DNA of 52,067 nt from DASVRA01 sp036388855 (GTDB taxonomy: Bacteria > Pseudomonadota > Alphaproteobacteria > Caulobacterales > Caulobacteraceae), in the NCBI GenBank assembly GCA_036388855.1, contig DASVRA010000016.1, forward strand, positions 1 through 52,067, read 5' to 3'. Under the pieces are notes generated by a model. It had not been told where the DNA came from, did no database searches, and saw nothing but the letters and a program-made list of their open reading frames with translations. A program made the position numbers and the translations under genes. This document shows positions 16,181 to 26,343 of this stretch, piece by piece (the stretch's first letter is position 1; each line of letters begins with the position of its first letter).

Positions 16181-17356
16181 ATGACCCCGATCACCGCCAC
16201 CGCGGACCTCGCCGCCTTTTGCCGACAGCTTTCCAAAGAACCGTTCGTGGCGGTGGACACCGAGTTCATGCGCGAAACCACCTACTGGCCCAGGCTGTGC
16301 CTGATCCAGGCGGCGGGGGCGGAGGTTTCCGCCAACATCGACCCCTTGGCTGAAGGGCTCGACCTGTCGTGTTTCCTCGAGGTGCTGGCGGACCCGCAGA
16401 TCGTCAAAGTGTTCCACGCGGCGCGGCAGGACGTGGAGATATTCAATAACTTAGGCGTGATACCTAAGCCGTTGTTCGACACCCAGGTCGCGGCCATGGC
16501 GGCGGGGTTCGGGGAGCAGATCGCCTATGACGCCCTGGTGCGCCAGATGCTGCGCGTCGACATCGACAAGTCTAGCCGGTTCACCGATTGGGCGCGGCGG
16601 CCCCTGAGCCAGGCTCAGCTGGAGTACGCGCTGGCGGACGTGACGCACCTGGCGGAGGTCTATCCGCGGCTGCGGGAGCGGCTGGAGAAGGAGGGGCGGC
16701 TCGGCTGGGTGACCGACGAGATGGCAGGGCTGACCGATCCGGCCAATTACGACACCGATCCGGCCAACGCCTGGCGGCGGCTGAAGCCGCGCAAGCACAC
16801 CGCCAAGTACATGGCGGTGCTGAAGGCGGTGGCGGCGTGGCGCGAGCGGATGGCGCAGACGCGGGACCAGCCGCGCGGGCGCATCCTCAAGGACGACGCC
16901 ATCGACGAGATCGCTACCCAGGCGCCGACGGACGAGGAGGCGCTGAGCCGGCTGCGCGGCGTGCCGCGGGGGTTCGGCAACTCGAAGTTCGCCGAGGGGC
17001 TGCTGGCGGCGGTGCGGGAGGCGGTGGCCTCACCGGAGGCGCACGCGGCGCCGGCGCCGAGGCCCGAGCGCCGGCCGCATGTGCAGGCGGCGGGGGCGGT
17101 GGTGGAGCTGCTGAAGGTGCTGCTCAAGGCGCGGGCGGAGGAGGCGGGGGTGGCGTCCAAGCTGATCGCCACAGTGGCGGACCTGGAGATGATCGCCGCA
17201 GAGGACGAAGCGGAGACGCCGGCGCTGCAGGGATGGCGGCGGGAGGCGTTCGGAGCGGATGCGCTGCGGGTGAAGCGCGGCGAGCTGGCGCTGGTGCTGG
17301 ACGGCGCGCGGGTGCGGGTGGTGGAGGTGCGCCGGGGGCCGCGCGCGGCGGGTTAG
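16181..17356 (+). CDS. rnd: Ribonuclease D
   Basis: A 391-residue 3'-5' exonuclease for tRNA maturation. The DEDD catalytic motifs are FVAVDTEFMRETTYWPRL (Exo I, Asp and Glu), VFHAARQDVEIF (Exo II, Asp) and YALADVTHLAEVYPRL (Exo III, Tyr and Asp). An HRDC domain follows at about residues 210-285 (RGRILKDDAIDEIATQAP), then a second helical domain. Length is normal. Its TAG stop overlaps that of convergent ppx by 4 nt. Confidence 0.95.
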   Translation: MTPITATADLAAFCRQLSKEPFVAVDTEFMRETTYWPRLCLIQAAGAEVSANIDPLAEGLDLSCFLEVLADPQIVKVFHAARQDVEIFNNLGVIPKPLFDTQVAAMAAGFGEQIAYDALVRQMLRVDIDKSSRFTDWARRPLSQAQLEYALADVTHLAEVYPRLRERLEKEGRLGWVTDEMAGLTDPANYDTDPANAWRRLKPRKHTAKYMAVLKAVAAWRERMAQTRDQPRGRILKDDAIDEIATQAPTDEEALSRLRGVPRGFGNSKFAEGLLAAVREAVASPEAHAAPAPRPERRPHVQAAGAVVELLKVLLKARAEEAGVASKLIATVADLEMIAAEDEAETPALQGWRREAFGADALRVKRGELALVLDGARVRVVEVRRGPRAAG

Positions 17357-18855
17357 CCGGTCCTGATTTCGAGCTTGCGGTCCAGCAGATTCGCCAGGGT
17401 GGCGGCGCGTTTGCCGGCCTGTTCGCCGAGCAGCAGGTCCGCTGCCTCGGGCGCGGCCTCCAGCACCAGCGCGCCGTTGTCCAGGCGCAGGCGGCCCCGG
17501 CGGAGCAGGTCGGGGGAGCGGCCGGAGAGGTCGCTGCCCAGGCGGATGGCGGCTCCGAGGACGCGGGCGCGCTCCACCCCTTCCGGGGGCAGGATGCGCT
17601 GGATCGTGGCGGGTTCGGGCATGGCGGACTGGCTGGCGTGGCGGGCGAAGGCGGCGACGGCGAGGAAGGCGCGCTCGGGGTGGTCCATGCCTGGGATGGG
17701 CGCGCGCAGCGCCTGCTGGAACACGAGCTCGGCGCGGTGGTCGGGGTGCAGGCGGGAGCCGAAGTCCGCCAGGCGGGCGGCGGCGGCGGCCAGAACGGTC
17801 TCGCGGCCGGGCGCTAGGACCGGGGGAAGGGCGTCCAGCAGGGGCGACATCCAGCCTTGGAGGGCCGCGCCGAGAGCCTCGGCGTTTTCGGGGCGGCCGG
17901 CGAGGCTGGCGCAGCCCTCGACCAGAGGGTCGCGGGCCTGGACGTCCTTGTCCATGGCGTCGAAGAGGAGACCCTCGCGTACGCCGTAGGCGCAGATGGA
18001 GATGCGCTTGAGGTGGAGGGCTTCGACAAGAGCGGCCAGGACGGCGGCGGAATAGGGGAGGGATTCCAGGCGCTTCTTTGAAATACCTGGGATGCGTTCG
18101 AGGGAGTGCTGCGACTGCCTGGCGATGAAGCGGGCGGTATCGGCGGCATCTCGGGCGCCGAGTTCGTACTGGTGGACGACTTGGAGCGGGTAGTCGGCCA
18201 TGCGCATGTGGATCAGGGCCAGGTTCCGCCAGGCGCCGCCGACGGCGTAGAAGCTGTCGCAACGGAAGCGATGGCCGACGCCGGCGAGGCGGCGGGCGGC
18301 TTCGGCGCGGACGGTGTCGAAGTCGAATGCGCCCTTGTCGGATCGAAGGGCGAAGGGGCCTAGGGGGAGGGTGACGCCCTTGCCGACCTCGCCCTGTTTC
18401 AGCCGGACCAGTTCGAGGCTGAAGCCGCCCAAGTCGCCGACGACTCCGTCGGCTCCGGGAATGCCGGCGGCGACGCCGAGGGCGGAGAAGCGGGCCTCTT
18501 CCTCGCCGGTGAGGACGCGGACGTCGAAGCCGGTCTCGTCCCTGATGCGGCGGATGAAATCGGGGCCGTCCTTGGCTTCGCGGGCGGCGGCGGTGGCGAC
18601 GGGGTAGAGCGCGTTCGAGCGGACGCCATCGAGAACGGCGCGGAAACGTCGGAGCGCGGCGAGGGATTCGCGCACGCCTTCGGGGGAAAGCTTGCCGGTG
18701 CGCGGAAGGTCGCGGCCGAGGCCCGCCAGCACCTTTTCGTTGTAGGTGGTCCAGATGGCGCGGCCTTCCAACCGGTAGAGCACCAGGCGCACGGAGTTGG
18801 AGCCGATGTCGATGACCGCCGCCTCGCGCGCGGCGGCGCTACCCCTGGGCGGCAT
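17353..18855 (-). CDS. ppx: Exopolyphosphatase / Ppx-GppA phosphatase
   Basis: A 500-residue Ppx/GppA enzyme that hydrolyses polyphosphate or pppGpp. The actin-like ATPase fold begins with AVIDIGSNSVRLVLYR, and a C-terminal HD-like domain is present. The second phosphate motif reads GDLGGFSLEL, with Phe where most members have Gly (GGGS) or Ala. GTG 18891 is an alternative start; I prefer ATG 18855, which overlaps the ppk stop by 17 nt and suits the N-terminus. Coupling to ppk puts synthesis and breakdown of polyphosphate in one transcript. Confidence 0.92.
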   Translation of the reverse strand: MPPRGSAAAREAAVIDIGSNSVRLVLYRLEGRAIWTTYNEKVLAGLGRDLPRTGKLSPEGVRESLAALRRFRAVLDGVRSNALYPVATAAAREAKDGPDFIRRIRDETGFDVRVLTGEEEARFSALGVAAGIPGADGVVGDLGGFSLELVRLKQGEVGKGVTLPLGPFALRSDKGAFDFDTVRAEAARRLAGVGHRFRCDSFYAVGGAWRNLALIHMRMADYPLQVVHQYELGARDAADTARFIARQSQHSLERIPGISKKRLESLPYSAAVLAALVEALHLKRISICAYGVREGLLFDAMDKDVQARDPLVEGCASLAGRPENAEALGAALQGWMSPLLDALPPVLAPGRETVLAAAAARLADFGSRLHPDHRAELVFQQALRAPIPGMDHPERAFLAVAAFARHASQSAMPEPATIQRILPPEGVERARVLGAAIRLGSDLSGRSPDLLRRGRLRLDNGALVLEAAPEAADLLLGEQAGKRAATLANLLDRKLEIRTG

Positions 18856-21043
18856 CGAGGGCGCGGGGGCGGTCCTTGGCGCGCTGGCCACGGCCGGAGA
18901 GGCTGGGGTTGGTCATGAAGTAGTCGTGGGCGGAGAAGGCCTTGGCGCCGTCCCAGCCCTCGACGCGGCGGTAGGCGCCGACGGCGTCCAGGAGCCAGCT
19001 CTGGGCCTGGTCGCGCAGGTTGGCGACCATGATCTGCTGGAGCACTTGCTGGTGGACGGTGGGGTTCTCGACCAGGACCAGGGTTTCAACGCGGCGATCG
19101 AGGTTGCGGGGCATCCAGTCGGCCGACGCGATCAGCACGCGGTTCTTCGGCGAGGGCATGCGCGAGCCGGCGGCGAAGCAGACGATGCGGCTGTGTTCGA
19201 GGAAGCGGCCGACGATGCTCTTCACCCGGATGTTCTCGGAGAGGCCCTCGATGCCGGGGCGCAGGCAGCAGATGCCGCGCACCACCAGTTCGACGTGAAC
19301 GCCGGCCTGGCTGGCGCGGTAGAGGTGGTCGACGATTTCGGGGTCCACGAGCGAGTTCAGCTTGGCCCAAATCCCGGCGGACTTGCCGGCGCGGGCGTTG
19401 GCGATCTCCTCGTCGATCCAACCCAGCAGGTCGCGCTTCATGGTGACTGGGGAGAAGGAGACCTTCTCCAGCCTATCCGGCCGGGCGTAGCCGGTGATGA
19501 AGTTGAACAGGCGGGCGGAGTCGCGGCCCAGCGCCGGGTCGGTGGTGAACAGGGAGAGGTCGGCGTAAACCTTGGCGGTGACCGGGTGGTAGTTGCCGGT
19601 GCCGAAGTGGCAATAGGTCTTCAGCCCCTCGCCTTCGCGGCGGACCACCAGGCTGAGCTTGGCGTGGGTCTTGTACTCGACAAAGCCGAAGACGACGTGC
19701 ACGCCGGCGCGCTCCATGGCGCGGGCCCAACGCAGGTTGGCCTCCTCGTCGAAACGGGCCTTGATTTCGACCAGGGCGGTGACGCTCTTGCCGTTCTCGG
19801 CCGCCTCGATCAGGGCGGCGACGATCGGGCTGTCGTTGGAGGTGCGGTAGAGGGTCTGCTTGATCGCCAGCACGTTGGGATCGCGGGCGGCCTGGCGCAG
19901 GAACTGGACCACCACGTCGAAGCTCTCGAACGGGTGGTGGACCAGGATGTCCTTCTCGCGGATCGCGGCGAAGCAGTCGCCGCCGTGATCGCGGATGCGT
20001 TCGGGGAAGCGCGGCTCGAAGGGTTTGTACTTCAGCTCGGGAGGGCCGAAGGCGGTCAGCTGCTCGAGCTGGGCCAAGCCCAGCATGCCGTCGACCAGGA
20101 TGATGTCGTCGGGCTCCGCCTTGAGGCTTTCGACGAGGAAGCCGCGCAGATCGTCGGGCATGGCGGCCTCGATCTTGACCCGCACGACGGAGCCGAGGCG
20201 GCGCTGTTTGAGCAGTAGCTCGAATTCGCGGACCAAGTCCTCGGCCTCCTCCTCGATCTCCACGTCGGAGTCGCGGATCAGGCGGAAGGCGCCACGCTCC
20301 AGCACCTCGCAGCCGGGGAACAAGTGGTCGAGGAACAGGGCGACCATGGTCTCCAGCGCGATCAGACGCTTGCCGGCGCGGCGGCGGCGGCCGTCTTCGG
20401 CACCGGGGATTTCCCAGAAACGGGGGATTTGGGCGGGGAGGGGGACGAGCGCGTAGAGGTCGCGGCGGTCGGCGGCGCGTTTCAGCTTCAGCGCCAGGGT
20501 GAAGCCGAGGTTGGGTATGAAGGGGAAGGGGTGCGCCGGGTCGATCGCCAGGGGCGTGAGGACGGGGAACAGCTGCGTGAGGAACACCTCCTGGAGCCGC
20601 GCGCGCTCCTCGGCGGGGACGGAGTCGGCGTCGACCAGGTCGAGGCCGGCTTCGTGGACGGTCTCGCGCAGTTCGCGCCAGACCCGCTGCTGCACCGCCA
20701 TCAGGTCCGAGGCGGAGGCGTTCACTCGGTCGAGCTGTTCGCCGGGAGTGAGGCCGTCGAGGCTGAGCACGCGCACGCCCTCGCGCACCTGGCCGCGCAG
20801 GCCCGCGACGCGGACCATGTAGAATTCGTCCAGGTTGCTGGCGGAGATCGAGAGGAAGCGGAGGCGTTCGAGCAGGGGGTGGCGGGGGTTCTGGGTCTCC
20901 TCCAGCACCCGCTCGTTGAAGGCCAGCCAAGAGAGTTCGCGGTTGAAGAACCGTTGGGGAGAGGCCAGCAGCGCCTCGTCGAGCGCCAGGCCCTTGGCGC
21001 CTACCGGCCTGTCGGCGACCTCGATGGCGGCGGCGTCGGGCAT
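18839..21043 (-). CDS. ppk1: Polyphosphate kinase 1
   Basis: A 734-residue PPK1, which reversibly polymerises the γ-phosphate of ATP into polyphosphate. The N-terminal domain has RFFNRELSWLAFNERVLEE. The catalytic half has IKQTLYRTSNDSPIVAAL, ALVEIKARFDEEANLRWA and the autophosphorylated-His segment CHFGTGNYHPVTAKVYAD. It sits between hdaA (upstream, gap 9 nt) and ppx (17-nt overlap) on the minus strand, the order found in several alphaproteobacteria. Confidence 0.96.
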   Translation of the reverse strand: MPDAAAIEVADRPVGAKGLALDEALLASPQRFFNRELSWLAFNERVLEETQNPRHPLLERLRFLSISASNLDEFYMVRVAGLRGQVREGVRVLSLDGLTPGEQLDRVNASASDLMAVQQRVWRELRETVHEAGLDLVDADSVPAEERARLQEVFLTQLFPVLTPLAIDPAHPFPFIPNLGFTLALKLKRAADRRDLYALVPLPAQIPRFWEIPGAEDGRRRRAGKRLIALETMVALFLDHLFPGCEVLERGAFRLIRDSDVEIEEEAEDLVREFELLLKQRRLGSVVRVKIEAAMPDDLRGFLVESLKAEPDDIILVDGMLGLAQLEQLTAFGPPELKYKPFEPRFPERIRDHGGDCFAAIREKDILVHHPFESFDVVVQFLRQAARDPNVLAIKQTLYRTSNDSPIVAALIEAAENGKSVTALVEIKARFDEEANLRWARAMERAGVHVVFGFVEYKTHAKLSLVVRREGEGLKTYCHFGTGNYHPVTAKVYADLSLFTTDPALGRDSARLFNFITGYARPDRLEKVSFSPVTMKRDLLGWIDEEIANARAGKSAGIWAKLNSLVDPEIVDHLYRASQAGVHVELVVRGICCLRPGIEGLSENIRVKSIVGRFLEHSRIVCFAAGSRMPSPKNRVLIASADWMPRNLDRRVETLVLVENPTVHQQVLQQIMVANLRDQAQSWLLDAVGAYRRVEGWDGAKAFSAHDYFMTNPSLSGRGQRAKDRPRALDAAQG

Positions 21044-21052
21044 GGCGACTAT

Positions 21053-21772
21053 CTAGAGGTTCGCCCCGGCCTTGTCCGCTTTGCCGGCGCCGAACAGGTC
21101 GCCCGTCCGATCCTGCTCCAGGATTTCGCGGGCGAGCGCGCGGGAGATCGGGCGGTCGGCAGCCATCGCCGCTTCGTCCAGCCGCGCCACCACCTCGCGC
21201 GCGGCGGGCACGGAGCGCTCGATGCGGCGCAGGAGGTAGGCGAACAGGTCCTCGGGGGGGCGGATGTGACGCTCGCGGAACAGGCGGGCGAGGACGCCCC
21301 GCAGCACCTCGTCGTCTGGTTCGTGCAGCTCGGCCACTGGCAGGGCATTCAGGCGGGAGCGGAGGTCGGGGAGATCGGTGGACCAGAGCGCCGGCGTACG
21401 GCGGCTGGTGAGCAAGAGGCTGGCGCCGGGCTCGGCGGCCATGTTGATCAGGTGGAACAGGATGTCATCCGGGCAGGCGTCGGCGTCCTCCAGCAGCAGC
21501 GGGCGGCCGCGCAGTTCGGCAAGTTCGTCAAGGCTGGGCCCGCACTGGAGCGCGGCGCCTCGCGCCCGCCTGAGCCACGCGTCCGCCAGGTGGCTCTTGC
21601 CCGACCCCGCCGGTCCCACGAGCGCGAGGCAGCCGCCGAGCCACGCCGGCCATGCGTCGAGCAGGCGCACTGCCGCCTGGTTGACGCCCGACGTGATGAA
21701 ATCCTCGCGCCGCCGGCGGGCGGGCGCGTCCAAGCGCAGCCGGAGCTGGCGCGCGGCGGGGGGGCGACTCAT
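21053..21772 (-). CDS. hdaA: HdaA, DnaA-like regulator of replication initiation
   Basis: A 239-residue DnaA-related AAA+ protein without the DNA-binding domain. With the β-clamp it stimulates ATP hydrolysis on DnaA and prevents over-initiation. A clamp-binding motif lies at the N-terminus (ARQLRLRLD). The Walker A is LVGPAGSGKSHLADAW, the Walker B-like part is PLLLEDADACPDD, and a sensor region follows. ATG 21772 is my choice; ATG 21781 is equally possible, and neither has a strong ribosome site. It is the first gene ahead of ppk-ppx. Confidence 0.9.
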   Translation of the reverse strand: MSRPPAARQLRLRLDAPARRRREDFITSGVNQAAVRLLDAWPAWLGGCLALVGPAGSGKSHLADAWLRRARGAALQCGPSLDELAELRGRPLLLEDADACPDDILFHLINMAAEPGASLLLTSRRTPALWSTDLPDLRSRLNALPVAELHEPDDEVLRGVLARLFRERHIRPPEDLFAYLLRRIERSVPAAREVVARLDEAAMAADRPISRALAREILEQDRTGDLFGAGKADKAGANL

Positions 21773-21854
21773 CAGGGCCATTTCTAGCGGAACCGGCGGG
21801 TCCGGTCGAACAAGGGCATGCGCGGCCGCTCTGCCGTTGTTATGTGGCGGGCTC

Positions 21855-22565
21855 GTGACAGCGCCCCGGCCCCCCTTCGATGCAGTGATCTTCGATTGCG
21901 ACGGAGTCCTGGTGGACTCCGAGGTGATCGCCATGCGGGTGGAGTGCGAGGAGCTGGGCAAGCTCGGGCTGCACTATTCGCCGGCGGAGTTCTGCCGGCG
22001 GTTCATGGGCCTGACCAACCGTGAGTTCTTTGCCGAGCTGGACAGGGACCGGCGGGCGCGGATGGGGCGGCCCTTGCCGGACAGCTTCGTCACCGCGCGG
22101 CGGGCGCGGCTGGAGGCGGCGTTCGAGGATTGCCTGGTGGCGGTGGAGGGTGCGCGCGAGGCGGTGATGGCCGCGCCGGCGCCGGTGGCCGTGGCCAGTT
22201 CATCGGGGCAGAAGGGCCTTGAGGTGAAGCTCGGCCTCGCCGGTCTGCGCGACCTGTTCGACCCTCACATCTACGGCGGTGACCGCGTCCCGCGCGGCAA
22301 GCCTGACCCCGACCTGTTCCTTCTCACGGCGCGGGAACTCGGGGCCCCGCCCGCCCGCTGCCTGGTGGTCGAGGACAGCCTGAACGGCATCGCGGCGGGA
22401 CTGGCCGCGGGAATGACCGTGTGGGGCTTCACCGGCGGCGGGCATGCCGACGTGGCTTTCGCCCAGGTGCAGCTGGCGCGCGGCGCGCAGGCCAGCTTCG
22501 GTCATTGGGACGAGGTGCGCGCGGAGTTCGAAACCTGGACGACCGCTGAGCGGTTGGCCGTCTGA
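21855..22565 (+). CDS. HAD-superfamily phosphatase (β-phosphoglucomutase-like)
   Basis: A 236-residue haloacid dehalogenase hydrolase. Motif I is AVIFDCDGVLVDSE with the Asp nucleophile, motif II AVASSSG, motif III Lys in RGKPDPDLFLL, and motif IV VVEDSLNGI. A helical cap lies between motifs I and II. The GTG at 21855 begins the conserved region; the frame is open upstream but overlaps hdaA antisense. Substrate unknown. It is followed 26 nt later by the cyclophilin. Confidence 0.87.
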   Translation: MTAPRPPFDAVIFDCDGVLVDSEVIAMRVECEELGKLGLHYSPAEFCRRFMGLTNREFFAELDRDRRARMGRPLPDSFVTARRARLEAAFEDCLVAVEGAREAVMAAPAPVAVASSSGQKGLEVKLGLAGLRDLFDPHIYGGDRVPRGKPDPDLFLLTARELGAPPARCLVVEDSLNGIAAGLAAGMTVWGFTGGGHADVAFAQVQLARGAQASFGHWDEVRAEFETWTTAERLAV

Positions 22566-22591
22566 TCCCATCAACGACGAGGAGAGCCCGC

Positions 22592-23070
<479 letters not shown>

Positions 23071-23074
<4 letters not shown>

Positions 23075-24033
23075 CGGTTTGCCGGGCGCGCCATATCCGC
23101 CACGACAGGAAAGTGATCGGACCCAAGGCGGGGGCCGCGGCGGATGTCGACCGTGCGCCAGTTCCCGCCCGCGTAGAGGTGGTCGATCGGCAGGATGGGG
23201 AAGGGCGGGGTGATCGGGTGGCGCGAGACCGGCTGCGCGGGCCAACTGGACAGGGCGCGGGTCCGGCGCTCAAGACCGAACAGCCGGTCCTGGCGGCGCA
23301 TGACGTATGACCAGGGCGCGGTGTTGAAGTCGCCCGCGACGATGGTCGTGCGGCGGTCGAAGCGGGCGATCAGTTCGGCGACGCGGCGGCGCTGCCGGGC
23401 CTGCTCCCAGCCGTTGGTGGGCCAGGTGAAGTGGGCGCCGATCACGGTGAAAGGGCCGCTGGGCGCCTGCACCACAGCCCAGGCGTAGGGCGGCGAGGCG
23501 CCGCTCGCAGATACCGGCCAGCGCGAGAGGATGGCGGCGTTGCAGTCGTGGTCGCCCTGGCAGTCGATGCCATAGGGATAACCAGCCCGCAGGCGCGCGA
23601 TGATCCCGGCGGCCGCGCGCTCAGGCTCCGGCAGGACCAGCACATCCGCGCCGCTGCCGAGCAGCCAAGCGGCGGTGCGCTCCGGCTCGGGATTGCGAAT
23701 CCAAAGGTTGAAGCTGACGACGCGAATGCGCTGTTCGTTGGCTTGGGCGCGGGCGGACGGGCGAGCCGCCGCGACTAGCTCAGGCGTCATCAGACCCGCA
23801 CTGGCCGCCACGCCCGCGAGCGCGACCGCCAGCACCAGCCTGCGCGGCTGAAGGCGAAGCACCGGGATCAGCACGAGCCCGGCCAGGCAGAGCGCCAGCC
23901 AGACCGGCGCGAAGTGGGTCAGGAGGTCGAACCGGTTCTTCCAGAAACCCAGCAGGCTCAGCAGGGACAAAGTCGCGGCGAGCAGTAGCGCCAGTTCCAG
24001 GCTGGCGCGGACGAAGGCGGCGAGGAATCGCAT
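23071..24033 (-). CDS. Membrane-anchored endonuclease/exonuclease/phosphatase family protein
   Basis: A 320-residue protein. Three hydrophobic segments in the first 90 residues (FVRASLELALLLAATLSLLS; FAPVWLALCLAGLVLIPVL; LVLAVALAGVAASAGLM) precede an EEP catalytic domain with RVVSFNLW, TIVAGDFNTAPWS and LGSDHFPVVADM, the metal and catalytic His positions of the DNase I-like fold. ATG 24033 has GGGAG upstream. The active site probably faces the periplasm; the substrate could be nucleic acid, phospholipid or phosphoester. Confidence 0.85.
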
Positions 24034-24108
24034 CGCTCCCGTTATGGCGAAGGCGGGCGGGGCTGTCTGTCTTGACCGCGTCCGGCGCCCGTGCGCTACG
24101 CGCCGCCG

Positions 24109-25185
24109 ATGCGTCTGTCCGACTTCGATTTCGAGCTGCCGCAGGAGCGGATCGCGCTCAGGCCAGCCGAGCCACGCGATTCCGCGCGCCTGCTGCACGT
24201 GCCGGTGAACGGCGAATTCTCGGACTTGGCTGTGCGCGACCTGCCGCGGCGGCTGCGGGCAGGCGACGCCCTGGTGCTGAACGACACCAAGGTGCTGCCG
24301 GCGCGGCTGGCTGGGGTGCGGGTGCGGGGGGAGTCAGCCGTGGCGGTCGAAGCAACCCTGCACCGGCGGCTCGGGCCGCACCGGTGGAGCGCGTTCATGA
24401 AACCGGGGAAACGGCTGCGAGAGGGGGACCGGGTGCGCTTCGGTGAGCGCGAGGATCGCGCCTGCTTCCTCGGCGCGCTGGACGCGACGGTGGAGGCGAA
24501 GGGCGAGGACGGTGAGGTGGCCTTGGCCTTTGACCTGTCGGGGCCGGACCTGGAGGCGGCGATCGCCGAGCGGGGGGCGATGCCGCTGCCGCCCTACATC
24601 GCCGCGCGCCGGGCGGAGGACGAGCGCGACCGGGCGGACTATCAGACCGTTTATGCGCGGCTGCAGGGATCGGTGGCCGCGCCGACCGCGGGGTTGCACT
24701 TCACGCCCGAGTTGCTGGCGGCGGTGGAGGCGGCGGGGGTCTCCATCCACTTCGTCACCCTGCATGTAGGCGCGGGCACCTTCCTGCCGGTGAAGGCGGA
24801 GGAGCTGGCCGAGCATCGGATGCACCCCGAATTTGGCGAGGTGTCGCCTCAGACGGCGGAGGCGCTGAACCGCGCGCGGCGGGAGGGCGGCCGCATCGCC
24901 TGCGTCGGCACCACCTCGCTGCGGCTGCTGGAGAGCGCGGCGGGCGAGGACGAGGAAATCCGGCCGTTCGCGGCGGAGACCTCGATCTTCATCACGCCGG
25001 GCTACCGCTTCCGCACGGCCGACCTGCTGCTGACCAACTTCCACCTGCCCAAGTCCACACTCTTCATGCTGGTCGGCGCCTTTTCCGGCCTGGAGAGGAT
25101 GCGTGCCGCCTACGCGCACGCGGTGGCGGAGGGGTACCGGTTCTACTCTTACGGCGACGCGTGCCTTCTGGAGCGGGCGGCGTGA
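24109..25185 (+). CDS. queA: S-adenosylmethionine:tRNA ribosyltransferase-isomerase
   Basis: A 358-residue QueA, which adds the ribosyl part of SAM to preQ1 in tRNA to make epoxyqueuosine. Landmarks are LSDFDFELPQERIA, LVLNDTKVLPARL, QGSVAAPTAGLHFTPELL, THLHVGAGTF-type VTLHVGAGTFLPVK, and LLTNFHLPKSTLFMLV near the C-terminus. ATG 24109 fits the family start; an earlier in-frame GTG at 24091 is possible. Coupled to tgt by a GTGA overlap. Confidence 0.96.
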   Translation: MRLSDFDFELPQERIALRPAEPRDSARLLHVPVNGEFSDLAVRDLPRRLRAGDALVLNDTKVLPARLAGVRVRGESAVAVEATLHRRLGPHRWSAFMKPGKRLREGDRVRFGEREDRACFLGALDATVEAKGEDGEVALAFDLSGPDLEAAIAERGAMPLPPYIAARRAEDERDRADYQTVYARLQGSVAAPTAGLHFTPELLAAVEAAGVSIHFVTLHVGAGTFLPVKAEELAEHRMHPEFGEVSPQTAEALNRARREGGRIACVGTTSLRLLESAAGEDEEIRPFAAETSIFITPGYRFRTADLLLTNFHLPKSTLFMLVGAFSGLERMRAAYAHAVAEGYRFYSYGDACLLERAA

Positions 25186-26306
25186 GCTTCCACTTCAAAC
25201 TCGCAGCCACGGATGGCGCGGCGCGGACGGGGGTGCTGTCCACGCCGCGCGGGGATGTCCGCACGCCGGCGTTCATGCCGGTAGGGACGGCGGGAACGGT
25301 GAAGGCGCTTACGGTGGAGCAGGTGCGTCAGGCGGGCGCCGACGTCATCCTCGGCAACACCTACCACCTGATGCTGCGGCCGGGGGGGGAGCGGGTGGCG
25401 CGGTTAGGCGGGCTGCACCGGTTCATGGGCTGGGAGGGGCCGATCCTGACCGACTCCGGCGGGTTCCAGGTGATGTCGCTGGCGAAGATCGCCAAGGTGG
25501 CGGAGGAGGGGGTGACGTTCGCCAGCCATATCGACGGCTCCCGGCACGAGCTGTCGCCGGAGCGGTCGATCGAGATCCAGGCGGACCTGCTCGGCGCCGA
25601 CATCGTGATGCAACTGGACGAGTGCGTCAGCTGGCCTGTGGAGGAGGGGCGGGCGCGGGCGGCGATGGAGCTGTCGGCGCGCTGGGCCGCCCGCTGCAAG
25701 GCGGTGTTCGGCGCGCGCGAGCGGCAGGCGCTGTTCGGCATCCAGCAGGGCTCGACCTTCGAGGCGCTCAGGCGCGAGTCGGCCGAGCGGCTGCTGGAGA
25801 TCGGCTTCGACGGCTACGCGATCGGCGGCCTGGCGGTGGGGGAGGGGCACGGCGCGATGGCCGAGGTGCTGGAGTACGCCCCGGCGATGTTCCCGGCCGA
25901 ACGGCCGCGCTACCTGATGGGCGTGGGCAAGCCGCTCGACATCGTCGAGGCGGTGGCGCGCGGCGTCGATATGTTCGATTGCGTGCTGCCGACCCGCTCG
26001 GGCCGGCATGGCCAAGCCTGGACCTGGGAGGGTTCCATCAACCTGAAGAATGCCTGTTTCGCCGAGGACGACGCGCCGCTGGACGAAACCAGCGCATGCC
26101 CCGCCAGCCGCGATTATTCAAAGGCTTACCTGCATCATCTGGTGAAGTCGGGCGAGATCCTGGGCCAGGTGCTGCTGTCCTTGCACAACGTCGCCTTCTT
26201 CCAGGCGCTGATGGCCGAGATGCGTGTGGCGGTTGCGGAGGGGCGCTTCGCCGCCTTCCGCCGCGGCTTCGTCGCCCGCCATGCCTCCGCCGAGGCGGCG
26301 GCTTGA
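25182..26306 (+). CDS. tgt: tRNA-guanine transglycosylase
   Basis: A 374-residue TGT, which exchanges guanine-34 for preQ1 in the GUN-anticodon tRNAs. It has TPAFMPVGTAGTVKAL, ILGNTYHLMLRPG, ILTDSGGFQVMSLA (catalytic Asp) and MFDCVLPTRSGRHGQ (nucleophile Asp). The usual zinc ligands are not obvious as a full CxCxxC: the region reads LDETSACPASRDYSKAYLHH, with one Cys where family members carry three. GTG 25182 overlaps the queA stop, with GGAG 8 nt upstream. Confidence 0.95.
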   Translation: MSFHFKLAATDGAARTGVLSTPRGDVRTPAFMPVGTAGTVKALTVEQVRQAGADVILGNTYHLMLRPGGERVARLGGLHRFMGWEGPILTDSGGFQVMSLAKIAKVAEEGVTFASHIDGSRHELSPERSIEIQADLLGADIVMQLDECVSWPVEEGRARAAMELSARWAARCKAVFGARERQALFGIQQGSTFEALRRESAERLLEIGFDGYAIGGLAVGEGHGAMAEVLEYAPAMFPAERPRYLMGVGKPLDIVEAVARGVDMFDCVLPTRSGRHGQAWTWEGSINLKNACFAEDDAPLDETSACPASRDYSKAYLHHLVKSGEILGQVLLSLHNVAFFQALMAEMRVAVAEGRFAAFRRGFVARHASAEAAA

Positions 26307-26343
26307 CCGCGCTCAGGCGGCCCCTATGGTCCACCCGCCTCAA

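Noticed and set aside
16588..17817. 409-codon plus-strand frame within rnd and ppx
   Set aside because: Glycine/alanine-rich frame produced by high GC content; it overlaps certain RNase D and PPX coding sequence.
18797..20218. 473-codon plus-strand frame opposite ppk
   Set aside because: Antisense shadow of ppk and ppx; the protein composition is unnatural and ppk is certain.
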